Shown piece by piece: positions 13,058 through 21,361 of a stretch of DNA of 23,211 bases. Numbering within the stretch: position 1 is the first letter of the stretch; each line of letters starts with the position of its first letter. Both the position numbers and the translations under genes were made by a program. The notes beneath the pieces are model-generated. The model worked only from the letters and a program-made list of their open reading frames with translations. It ran no database searches and was not told the DNA's origin. This stretch comes from Paratractidigestivibacter sp963630635 (lineage in GTDB: Bacteria; Actinomycetota; Coriobacteriia; Coriobacteriales; Atopobiaceae): contig CAVGOA010000032.1 of the NCBI GenBank assembly GCA_963630635.1, positions 1 to 23,211 on the forward strand. The letters run 5' to 3'.

Positions 13058-13831
13058 ATGAGTTCCGCACAGCTCACCTTCAAGCGCTACGAGACCAAGT
13101 ACCTTCTCAACCCCGATCAGCGCGCCCGCCTAGAGACCCTCTTTTCCCACACGATGGTCGAGGACGAGCACGGCCCCTCGACGGTTCGCAACGTCTACTA
13201 CGACACGCCCACGGCCCTTCTCGCCCGGCGCTCGGCCGAGCACCCGCTGTACAAAGAGAAGGTCCGCATGCGCTGTTACGGAGAGCCGCACCCCTTTGAC
13301 CCGGTCTTTGTCGAGATCAAGAAGAAGGCCGACGGCGTGGTCTATAAGCGTCGCGCCCAGCTTCCGCCCGCAGATGCCGTTGAGCTTCTTGCTGGGCGCG
13401 GGCATCCGCAGACCCAGATCGAGCGCGAGATCGACTGGACGGCTCGCCGCTACGAGGGCCTTCGCCCCATGGCCTACCTGGCCTACGACCGTCTGGCGTA
13501 CTTCTCGCCCACAGACCGCGACTTTCGCCTGACGCTTGACCGCGACGTGCGCGTGCGCTGGGACGACGTGAGCCTGGCCGGGCCCGACGAGGGCGACCCC
13601 GTGCTTGAGGCCAACACCTCGATCCTTGAGGTCAAGACCTGCGGCGGGATGCCCCTTTGGCTGGTGGACGAGCTAAGCGCCATGGGCCTTCGCAAGACCA
13701 GCGTCTCTAAGTACGGACGCGCCTGGCAGCTGCGCGGCATCGACCAGGTGATTGCCAGGCAACCTCAGGTGGTCGCGGTGAGAAACGCCGCTCCCTCGCA
13801 CTTTGCCCCCGTGTTCCAGACCGTCGCGTAA
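13058..13831 (+). CDS. VTC-domain polyphosphate polymerase
   Basis: The 257-residue protein is a stand-alone VTC tunnel-fold domain, the catalytic unit that in yeast Vtc4 builds polyphosphate from ATP. The expected basic and acidic tunnel residues are visible: FKRYETKYLL (R10, K14), RMR (R70, R72), VEIKKK (E86, K88), YKRR (97-99), DRDVRVR (161-167), EVK (E191, K193) and SKY (K218). No membrane helix is present, so it acts in the cytoplasm or docked to the membrane. AAGGAGG lies 5 nt before the ATG, inside a hairpin that may mask it. It leads a three-gene unit with DUF4956 and a beta-helix lipoprotein. In bacteria the exact product is rarely tested; polyphosphate is likely, another nucleotide-derived polyanion possible. 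Confidence 0.88.
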   Translation: MSSAQLTFKRYETKYLLNPDQRARLETLFSHTMVEDEHGPSTVRNVYYDTPTALLARRSAEHPLYKEKVRMRCYGEPHPFDPVFVEIKKKADGVVYKRRAQLPPADAVELLAGRGHPQTQIEREIDWTARRYEGLRPMAYLAYDRLAYFSPTDRDFRLTLDRDVRVRWDDVSLAGPDEGDPVLEANTSILEVKTCGGMPLWLVDELSAMGLRKTSVSKYGRAWQLRGIDQVIARQPQVVAVRNAAPSHFAPVFQTVA

Positions 13832-13881
13832 GCCGCGGCGCCCGCAAAGCCCAACCGTCAACATCAAAGATTGGACCAACC

Positions 13882-14565
13882 ATGCTTTCCTCGATCTACT
13901 CGACCGACGCGCTTCTCTCGTCGTTCGACCTTGCCTCGTTTCTCGCCTGCCTGGGCTGCGGCCTTGCGTGCGGTGTTATCCTGGCCGTGCTCTACAGCGT
14001 GCGTAGCCGCCACACCTTGAGCTTCGTCTGCACCGTGGCTGTCCTTCCTGCCATCGTCTCGGTTGTGATTGCCCTAGTAGATGGCAACGTTGGGGCTGGC
14101 GTGGCCGTGGCCGGTGCCTTCTCACTGGTGCGTTTTCGCAGCATCCCGGGCAGCGCCAAGGACATCGGTTTTGTCTTTCTTGCCATGTGCGTCGGCCTGG
14201 CCTGCGGCATGGGCTACCTTACCCTGGCGCTTCTCTGCACCGTGATTATCGGCGGCGCTTACACCCTCTTCAATGTTCTTGGCGAGAAGCGCGACGTCTC
14301 TAACCTCGAGCGCACCCTGCGCATCACTGTTCCCGAGGACCTGGACTACACCACTATGTTCGACGACGTGCTGGACAAGTACGTGATCAAGCGTGAGCTG
14401 CGCCAGGTCAAGACCGCAAACATGGGCAGCCTCTACAAGCTTACGTACAACGTTGTACTTCGCGCCACCGCAAGCGAGCGCGACATGCTCAACGACCTGC
14501 GCTGCCGCAACGGCAACATGGAAGTCTCCCTGTCTTTTGCCGAGGTGACCAACAATGAGCTCTAA
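13882..14565 (+). CDS. DUF4956 four-helix membrane protein
   Basis: The 227-residue protein has an N-terminal membrane part and a soluble tail. Hydrophobic helices lie at about 18-39, 45-66, 95-113 and 114-133, with a Gly/Ala-rich hydrophobic segment at 70-83. SLVRFRSIPGSAKDIG (81-96) matches the conserved loop I associate with DUF4956. Residues 140-227 are a charged cytoplasmic domain. Biochemical function is unknown. Its pairing with a VTC polymerase suggests a membrane partner: yeast Vtc4 needs VTC1-type membrane helices to pass the chain across the membrane. That role is inferred. The start at 13882 has only a weak upstream TTGGA. Its last 11 bases overlap the next gene, suggesting coupled translation. 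Confidence 0.82.
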   Translation: MLSSIYSTDALLSSFDLASFLACLGCGLACGVILAVLYSVRSRHTLSFVCTVAVLPAIVSVVIALVDGNVGAGVAVAGAFSLVRFRSIPGSAKDIGFVFLAMCVGLACGMGYLTLALLCTVIIGGAYTLFNVLGEKRDVSNLERTLRITVPEDLDYTTMFDDVLDKYVIKRELRQVKTANMGSLYKLTYNVVLRATASERDMLNDLRCRNGNMEVSLSFAEVTNNEL

Positions 14566-16507
14566 CAAGCACTTTGGCCGCGCGGCCTGCGCGGCTGGCC
14601 TGGCCCTTGCCCTGGGTGTCATGCCCCTGGCGGCGTGCTCGAATGCCTCTACGACGACGTCTGCCCAGACGACCGCGACGGCTTCCCAGGCCTCCGCGGC
14701 AGGCGACGCCGTGACCCTGGTCGACATCAACGACCTGGTGAGCGACCGCGACCAGGACTCATCCTATGACGAGGCCAGCGCGACTAAGATCACCTTGTCT
14801 AGCGCCAGCGCCGCGGTCGACGGTGACGGCGCGACCTCGGACGGCTCGACCGTGACCATCACCCAGGCGGGCACCTACATCGTGAGCGGTACCCTCTCGG
14901 CCGGCCAGATCGTTGTCGATGCGCAGGACGCAAAGGTCCAGCTGGTATTGGCCGGCGCCAACGTCACCTGCGCAGATTCTGCAGCCCTCTACGTGAAGAA
15001 CGCCAAGAAGGTCTTCCTCACCTTGGCCGACGGCACGTCCAACACCCTTTCTACCAGCGGCGAGTTTGTCCAGACCGACGACAACACCGTCGACGGCGCG
15101 ATCTTTGCCAAAGACGACCTCACGATCAACGGCTCGGGCAGCCTCACGGTCACAAGCGCCGCCGGCCACGGCATCGTGTGCAAGGACGACCTGGTGCTGG
15201 TTGGCGGCCAGGTGAGCGTCACAGCAGCCAAGCACGCCGTCCAGGCCAAGGACTCGGTGGCTGTCGTTGGCGGTGCCTGGACCTTGGTTGCCGGCACCGA
15301 CGGCATCCACTGCGAAAACGACGAAGATGCCGAGAAGGGCTACGTCGTGGTCGCGGGCGGAACCCTGGACATCACGGCCGAGTCCGACGGCTTCGACGCG
15401 GCCAACGTCCTTGAGGTCGACGGCGGCACCATCACCGTTGCGGCCGCCGACGACGGCCTGCACGCCGAGCTTGACCTGGCTATCAACGGCGGCAACGTCA
15501 CGGTCACCAAGAGCTATGAGGGCCTTGAGGGCCAGACGGTGACCATCACCGGCGGCACCATCGACGTGGTCTCGAGCGACGACGGCATCAATGCGGCCGG
15601 TGCCCCCAGCGACTCTTCCAGCACCGAGGCGAGCGGCGAGCAGGGCACGGCCCCCGGCGGCGACGCTAACGGTGGCCCAGGCGCCAACGGCGACACCGGC
15701 ACCGAGCCTCCCGCCAAGCCCGAGGGAGACCAGGCCGACGCGACCGACGGCACCACCACAACCGACGTCACTTCTCAGCAGGCTCCGCCCTCGATGCCCG
15801 ACGGCCAGCAGCCCACTGACGGCCAGCAACCCGGCGGCGGCCAGGGCGGCGGCATGGGCGGCGGGGGAGACGAGTACGACTCGACCGCCCAGGTCACCAT
15901 CACCGGCGGCTCCATCGCCATCCAAGCCGGCGGCGACGGCATCGACTCTAACGGCGACTTCACCGTGAGCGGCGGCGTGACCTGCGTGAGCGGCCCCACC
16001 GGCGGCGGCAACGGCATGCTCGACTTCGCAGGCACCGGCACCATCACCGGCGGCCAGGTCTTCTGCGCGGGCACCACCGATATGCTGCAGATCTTTGGCG
16101 ATTCCTCCAGCCAGGGCTGCGCCGCGGTCACCCTTTCGGGCAACGCTGGCGACACCGTGACCTTAAGCGACCAGGACGGCAACAGCATCGCGTCCTTCTC
16201 GCCCACAACCTCGTACCAATGCGTGGTCTTTAGCGTGGCAGGTATCGAATCGGGCAAGACCTACACCGTCTCTAACGGCACGTCGGACGTCACTTTCACA
16301 ACCGAGAGCCTCATCTACAACGGTGTGAGCTCCTCGGGCGGCATGGGCCAGGGCGGCCCCGGCCAAGGCGGCGAGCAGGGCGGCGGCGCGCCCGGCCAAA
16401 GCGGCCAGGCACCCAGCGGTACCCCCGGTAACCAAAACGGCTCTTCACAGGATGCGCAAAACACCCAAACGGACCAAACAAACACTTCCGCGACAACCGC
16501 AGCTTAA
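14555..16507 (+). CDS. Lipoprotein with Cthe_2159-like carbohydrate-binding beta-helix (DUF4353)
   Basis: The 650-residue exported protein has a lipobox (PLAAC, C28), so it should be lipid-anchored outside the membrane. From about 80 to 345, and again at about 445-590, repeated short strands with GGTI.V...DDGI/H patterns (for example GGTLDITAESDGFDA, GGTITVAAADDGLHA) form a right-handed parallel beta-helix. This matches the Cthe_2159 family, whose founder from Clostridium thermocellum binds cellulose and acidic sugars. A Gly/Pro/Asp/Gln-rich linker (347-445) interrupts the helix, and a Gly/Gln/Ser-rich tail (593-650) ends the protein with no sortase motif. GAGGTGA precedes the ATG inside the DUF4956 gene. 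It may bind a surface polyanion related to the unit's product, or it could be an adhesin. Confidence 0.85.
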   Translation: MSSNKHFGRAACAAGLALALGVMPLAACSNASTTTSAQTTATASQASAAGDAVTLVDINDLVSDRDQDSSYDEASATKITLSSASAAVDGDGATSDGSTVTITQAGTYIVSGTLSAGQIVVDAQDAKVQLVLAGANVTCADSAALYVKNAKKVFLTLADGTSNTLSTSGEFVQTDDNTVDGAIFAKDDLTINGSGSLTVTSAAGHGIVCKDDLVLVGGQVSVTAAKHAVQAKDSVAVVGGAWTLVAGTDGIHCENDEDAEKGYVVVAGGTLDITAESDGFDAANVLEVDGGTITVAAADDGLHAELDLAINGGNVTVTKSYEGLEGQTVTITGGTIDVVSSDDGINAAGAPSDSSSTEASGEQGTAPGGDANGGPGANGDTGTEPPAKPEGDQADATDGTTTTDVTSQQAPPSMPDGQQPTDGQQPGGGQGGGMGGGGDEYDSTAQVTITGGSIAIQAGGDGIDSNGDFTVSGGVTCVSGPTGGGNGMLDFAGTGTITGGQVFCAGTTDMLQIFGDSSSQGCAAVTLSGNAGDTVTLSDQDGNSIASFSPTTSYQCVVFSVAGIESGKTYTVSNGTSDVTFTTESLIYNGVSSSGGMGQGGPGQGGEQGGGAPGQSGQAPSGTPGNQNGSSQDAQNTQTDQTNTSATTAA

Positions 16508-16520
16508 ACACAACACCCAC

Positions 16521-16540
16521 ATCTACCTGCGCTTCATTGA
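16521..16540 (+). repeat. Dispersed intergenic motif, copy B
   Basis: ATCTACCTGCGCTTCATTGA lies 13 nt after the lipoprotein stop and directly before the terminator stem. It carries the full ten-base core TCTACCTGCG and the T-rich tail. Confidence 0.6.
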
Positions 16541-16585
16541 GTGGCCACCTCCTGCTCGGGGTGGCCACGTTTCGTTTGCGTTTCT
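16541..16585 (+). terminator. Terminator of the VTC-DUF4956-lipoprotein unit
   Basis: GTGGCCACC (16541-16549) and GGTGGCCAC (16560-16568) form a perfect 9-bp stem with a 10-nt loop, followed by broken T-tracts (TTTCGTTTGCGTTTC). The rest of the gap up to gltB (16586-16742) shows no operator or riboswitch I recognise, and I could not assign a confident gltB promoter. Confidence 0.75.
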
Positions 16586-16742
16586 CGCGTTGGTCAACGT
16601 CATTACTAAGCCAAAACAAACAGGCTTCTAGCACGTAGCATCTTAATCTCGGTTTGGCCTAAGGGCGCCCGCGCCCCATAGACTAAGACCGACACATTCT
16701 GCCGAGCGCCAATAAAGCGCCGGTAAAGGAGAGGATAACGAT

Positions 16743-19700
16743 ATGACCCAACAAGTCGATGAGGCCGCCCAGCCCGGCCTGTATCGCAAAGAGTACGAGC
16801 ACGACGCCTGCGGTATTGGCGCCATTGCCCACCTTAAGGGCCAGCGCAGCCACCAGACCCTAGACGACGCCCTGTCTGTCCTGGTCAACCTCGAGCACCG
16901 CGGCGGCAAGGGACTTGAGCGCAACACCGGCGACGGCGCCGGCGTGCTGTTCCAGGTGCCTCACCGCTTCTTCCGCAAGGAGGCTCAGAAGGAAGGCCAG
17001 CTGCTCCCTGGTGAAGGCGACTACGGCGTGGCCATGCTCTTCTTCCCGCACGACGACCCCCAGGGCGTCATCGACGCAAAGCGCACCTTCGAGGAGGGCT
17101 GCGCCAAGTGCGGCGTGCCCCTCATGTTCTGGCGAGAAGTGCCCGTCGACCCGCATGACCTGGGCGACTCTGCCCGCGCCTGCATGCCCACCATCCTGCA
17201 GGCCTTCCTGCGCCGCCCCGAGGACTGCCCGGCCGGCCAGGACTTCGAGCGCAAGCTCTACGTGTGCCGCCGTACCATCGAGCGCGCCGCCGACGCCAAC
17301 CCCGCGCTTTCCGGCAAGATCTTCTACGTGTGCTCTATGTCTTCTCGCACCATCGTGTACAAGGGCATGCTGGTGGCCACGCAGATGCGCCGCTTCTTCA
17401 TCGACCTCAACGACGCGGCCGTCGAGACCGCGCTGGCGCTCGTGCACTCCCGCTACTCCACCAACACCACGCCCAGCTGGGAGCGCGCGCACCCCAACCG
17501 CTACATCATCCATAACGGCGAGATCAACACCCTTCGCGGCAACGTCAGCTGGATCCGTGCCCGCGAGCCGCACCTCTACAGCCCGGTGCTTGGCCACGAC
17601 CTTGAGAAGGTCGTCCCCATCATCAACAAAGAGGGCTCCGACTCCGCCATTTTGGACAACGTCCTTGAGTTCCTGACCATGAACGGCCGTCCCCTGGACC
17701 GCGCCGTCACCCTCATGATCCCCGAGCCTTGGGACAAGAACCCCAACCTTTCCGAGAAGCGCCGCGCCTACGACGCCTACCAGTCCATGCTGATGGAGCC
17801 CTGGGACGGCCCTGCGGCCATCGCCTTCACCGACGGCCAGATGCTGGGCGCCGCCCTTGACCGCAACGGCCTGCGTCCGGCCCGCTACTACGTGACCCGC
17901 GACGAGCGCATCATCCTCTCTTCCGAGGTGGGCACCATCGACGTCGAGCCGCAGAACATCCTGCAGACCGGCTGCCTTGGCCCCGGCGAGATGCTGGAGG
18001 TCGACACCGCCCAGGGCCGCGTGATCTGGAACGACGAGATCCGCGACAAGTACGCGAGCCAAAAGCCCTTCCGTGACTGGCTGGACGATGAGACCCTTGG
18101 CCTCGAGGACCTGCGCGAGCCCAAGCCGGGCGAGCTTGGCCCCGAGCGCGACGCCCAGGTCGACCTGGTGACCCGCATGGCCAAGCTGGGCTACCACTAC
18201 GATGACGTGGACGAGGCGATTCGCCCCATGGCAACCGCCGGCAAGGTGCCCCTGGCTTCCATGGGCGTCGACGCGCCGCTGGCGTGTCTCTCCAAGAAGA
18301 CCCGCTCGTTCTTCGACTACTTCAACCAGCTCTTTGCCCAGGTCACCAACCCGCCTATCGACGCGCTGCGCGAGAGCCTGGTCACCAGCCAGGTGCTCTA
18401 CATCGGCAACCACGGCAACCTGCTTGAGGACTGCCGCGACAACTGCCGCCTGGTGCGCCTTGAGGGGCCGCTGCTTTCCCGCGACGACTTCGACCGCATC
18501 TGCGCCATCGACCGCGTGGGCTTCAAGACCGCCCGCCTGCACGCGACCTACGCCTACGGCGAGGGCACCGATACCCTTGAGAAGGCCCTCGACAAGCTTG
18601 CCGCTGCCGCCGAGGCCGCCGTTCACGACGGCGCCAACATCCTGGTGATCTCTGACCGCGCCGCTGCCGGCGAGGTGCCCATCCCGTCGCTTCTGGCCCT
18701 GGGCTGCGTGCACAACCACCTCATCCGCTGCGGCCTGCGCATGGACGCCGACCTTGTGGTCGAGACCGGCGACGCCGTGTGCGCCCACGACTTTGCCTGC
18801 CTGGTTGGCTACTCCGCCAGCGGTATCTATCCCTACATGGCCCACGACTGCATCGCCGACCTTTGCGAGAAGGGCGCGATCGAGCTTAGCGTCGAGGAGG
18901 CCCAGGCCAACTACAACAAGGCCGTGACCTCGGGCATCACCTCGATCATGTCCAAGATGGGCATCTCCACGATGCAGGGCTACCACTCCGCGCAGATCTT
19001 CGAGATCTTGGGCCTGTCCAACGAGCTTGTGGAGAAGTACTTCACCTCCACCGCCACCCGTATCGGCGGCCTTTCTATTGCAGACGTCCAGAAGGAAGAG
19101 GACGCCCGCTTTGACGCCGCCATGGCGCTCAAGAAGTCGCCTGCTCCTTCTCAGCTGCCTACCCTGGGCCTCACCAAGTGGCGCCCGGTCGACGGCGAGG
19201 AGCACCTGATCGACCCCAAGACCATCTATCTTCTGCAGCGCTCCTGCCGCGAGGGCAACTACGAGGAGTTCAAGGAGTACTCGGCCTGGACGCACCGCGC
19301 CGGCCGCGCCGTCACCCTGCGCGACCTCATGGACTTCAACTACGACGCTGCCACGCCTGTGCCTCTTGACGAGGTCGAGCCCGTCGAGTCCATCATGCGT
19401 CGCTTTAACACCGGCGCCATGTCCTACGGCTCCATCTCGCGCGAGCAGCACGAGTGCCTGGCCATCGCCATGAACCGCATCCACGGCCGCTCCAACACCG
19501 GCGAGGGCGGCGAGGACCCGGCCCGCGAGACCCCGCTTCCCAACGGCGACTCCAAGAAGAGCGCCATCAAGCAGGTTGCTTCCGGCCGCTTTGGCGTCAC
19601 TTCTCGCTATTTAAGAAGCGCCATCGAGATTCAGATCAAGATGGCCCAGGGCGCCAAGCCCGGCGAGGGCGGCCACCTGCCCGGCAAGAAGGTCTACCCC

Positions 19701-21359
19701 TGGATCGCCGAGGTTCGCCAGTCCACGCCCGGCGTCGGCCTGATCTCGCCGCCGCCTCACCACGACATCTACTCGATCGAGGACTTGGCCGAGCTCATCT
19801 TTGACCTCAAGAACGCCAACCCCGACGCTCGTATCTCGGTGAAGCTCTGCGCCCTGGCGGGCGTGGGCACCATTGCCACCGGCGTTGCCAAGGGCGGTGC
19901 CGACAAGATCACCATCTCGGGCCACAACGGCGGCACAGGCGCGGCTCCTCGCGACTCCATCTACCACGCCGGTATCCCGTTCGAGATCGGCCTGGCCGAG
20001 ACCCAGCAGACGTTGCTGCTTAACGGCTTGCGCTCCCGCGTGGTCGTCGAGACCGACGGCAAGCTCATGAGCGGCCGCGACGTCGCGATCGCCGCCCTTC
20101 TGGGCGCCGAGGAGTTTGGCTTTGCCACCATGCCGCTGGTTGTCTGCGGCTGCCTCATGCAGCGCGACTGCCAGCAGGACACCTGCCCGGCGGGTGTTGC
20201 CACCCAAAACTGCAAGCTGCGCGGCCGCTTTAGCGGCAAGCCCGAGCACGTGGTCAACTTCATGACCTTCGTGGCGCAGGAGATGCGCGAGTACATGGCG
20301 CGCCTTGGCTTCCGCACCGTCGACGAGATGGTCGGCCACGCCGAGTACCTGCGCCAGGTCAAGGTCGAGGGCAACTGGAAGGCCAACACGATCGACCTCA
20401 CCGATCTTCTCGCCACCAACACCAACGAGTACGGCAAGGCCATCCCCGGTGCCGACGGCAAGCACTTCCTGCCCTCCATGGCGCCTGACCTTGAGATCGA
20501 GAAGACCTTGGACTCCACGCTCTTCGTGCCCTACACGGCAAGCGCCCGTGCGCACCTTGAGCCGATCCACTTCCACGCAGACATCGCCAACGTCAACCGC
20601 TGCGTGGGCACGCTTCTGGGTTCGATGGTCACCAAGCAGCACCCCGGCGGTCTTCCCGAGGGCTCCATCGTGATCGACTGCGACGGCTCCGGCGGCCAGT
20701 CCTTTGGCGCCTACCTGCCGGCCGGCATCACCTTGAACATCGCCGGCGACGCCAACGACTACTTTGGCAAGGGCCTCTCGGGCGGCATCTTGTCTGTGCG
20801 CCCGTCCGAGGCTGCCACGTACAAGTTCGACGAGAACATCGTCATCGGTAACGTGGCCTTCTACGGCGCCACGAGCGGCCGCGGCTTCATCAACGGCCTG
20901 GCTGGCCAGCGCTTTGCCGTGCGCAACTCCGGCGCCACCGTGGTGGTCGAGGGCTGCGGCAACCACGGTTGCGAGTACATGACCGGCGGCTGCGCCCTTA
21001 TCCTGGGCGAGGTCGGCTTGAACTTCGCGGCCGGCATGAGCGGCGGCGTGGCCTACGTCTTTGACGAGTACGGCACGCTTGCTTCTCGCTGCAACCACGA
21101 GATGGTCGAGCTCAAGAAGCCCACCGAGGAAGAGATCGAGCACATCCACGCCCTGATTGAGGAGCACGCCCTGCGCACCTCTTCTCCGCGCGGCATCAAG
21201 ATGCTCTATCGCTTCAAGTCCATTTCTAAGAACTTCGTGAAGGTCATCCCCAGAGACTACGAGCGCGTATTGAACTACGTGGCCGAGGCCGAGGCTCGCG
21301 GCGCTTCCCACCAGGACGCCTTGCAGTACGCCTTTGATGCTATGAAGGAGGCAAGGTAA
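16743..21359 (+). CDS. gltB: Glutamate synthase (NADPH) large subunit
   Basis: The 1538-residue subunit makes glutamate from glutamine and 2-oxoglutarate. Residues 1-22 are a short propeptide; C23 (in HDACGIGA) is the N-terminal nucleophile of the class II glutaminase domain, exposed after processing, and is followed by LEHRGG and TGDGAG. A central domain and the FMN-binding TIM-barrel synthase domain follow (GEGGEDPAR, SGRFGVTSRYL, SVKLCALAGVGTIATGVAKGG in two parts around 1020-1060). The 3Fe-4S cluster cysteines are C1137, C1143 and C1148 (CLMQRDCQQDTCPAG). The C-terminus is the GXGXG beta-helix. All hallmark residues are intact. AAAGGAGAGG precedes the ATG. The stop is 2 nt before gltD, so subunits are co-translated. 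It is a main route of ammonium assimilation together with glutamine synthetase, which is not in this window. Confidence 0.97.
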   Translation: MTQQVDEAAQPGLYRKEYEHDACGIGAIAHLKGQRSHQTLDDALSVLVNLEHRGGKGLERNTGDGAGVLFQVPHRFFRKEAQKEGQLLPGEGDYGVAMLFFPHDDPQGVIDAKRTFEEGCAKCGVPLMFWREVPVDPHDLGDSARACMPTILQAFLRRPEDCPAGQDFERKLYVCRRTIERAADANPALSGKIFYVCSMSSRTIVYKGMLVATQMRRFFIDLNDAAVETALALVHSRYSTNTTPSWERAHPNRYIIHNGEINTLRGNVSWIRAREPHLYSPVLGHDLEKVVPIINKEGSDSAILDNVLEFLTMNGRPLDRAVTLMIPEPWDKNPNLSEKRRAYDAYQSMLMEPWDGPAAIAFTDGQMLGAALDRNGLRPARYYVTRDERIILSSEVGTIDVEPQNILQTGCLGPGEMLEVDTAQGRVIWNDEIRDKYASQKPFRDWLDDETLGLEDLREPKPGELGPERDAQVDLVTRMAKLGYHYDDVDEAIRPMATAGKVPLASMGVDAPLACLSKKTRSFFDYFNQLFAQVTNPPIDALRESLVTSQVLYIGNHGNLLEDCRDNCRLVRLEGPLLSRDDFDRICAIDRVGFKTARLHATYAYGEGTDTLEKALDKLAAAAEAAVHDGANILVISDRAAAGEVPIPSLLALGCVHNHLIRCGLRMDADLVVETGDAVCAHDFACLVGYSASGIYPYMAHDCIADLCEKGAIELSVEEAQANYNKAVTSGITSIMSKMGISTMQGYHSAQIFEILGLSNELVEKYFTSTATRIGGLSIADVQKEEDARFDAAMALKKSPAPSQLPTLGLTKWRPVDGEEHLIDPKTIYLLQRSCREGNYEEFKEYSAWTHRAGRAVTLRDLMDFNYDAATPVPLDEVEPVESIMRRFNTGAMSYGSISREQHECLAIAMNRIHGRSNTGEGGEDPARETPLPNGDSKKSAIKQVASGRFGVTSRYLRSAIEIQIKMAQGAKPGEGGHLPGKKVYPWIAEVRQSTPGVGLISPPPHHDIYSIEDLAELIFDLKNANPDARISVKLCALAGVGTIATGVAKGGADKITISGHNGGTGAAPRDSIYHAGIPFEIGLAETQQTLLLNGLRSRVVVETDGKLMSGRDVAIAALLGAEEFGFATMPLVVCGCLMQRDCQQDTCPAGVATQNCKLRGRFSGKPEHVVNFMTFVAQEMREYMARLGFRTVDEMVGHAEYLRQVKVEGNWKANTIDLTDLLATNTNEYGKAIPGADGKHFLPSMAPDLEIEKTLDSTLFVPYTASARAHLEPIHFHADIANVNRCVGTLLGSMVTKQHPGGLPEGSIVIDCDGSGGQSFGAYLPAGITLNIAGDANDYFGKGLSGGILSVRPSEAATYKFDENIVIGNVAFYGATSGRGFINGLAGQRFAVRNSGATVVVEGCGNHGCEYMTGGCALILGEVGLNFAAGMSGGVAYVFDEYGTLASRCNHEMVELKKPTEEEIEHIHALIEEHALRTSSPRGIKMLYRFKSISKNFVKVIPRDYERVLNYVAEAEARGASHQDALQYAFDAMKEAR

Positions 21360-21361
21360 CC

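Noticed and set aside
14759..15925. Minus-strand open frame of 388 codons opposite the beta-helix lipoprotein gene
   Set aside because: Low-complexity Gly/Val/Asp/Ala composition mirrors the repeats on the plus strand; no start signal or domain.
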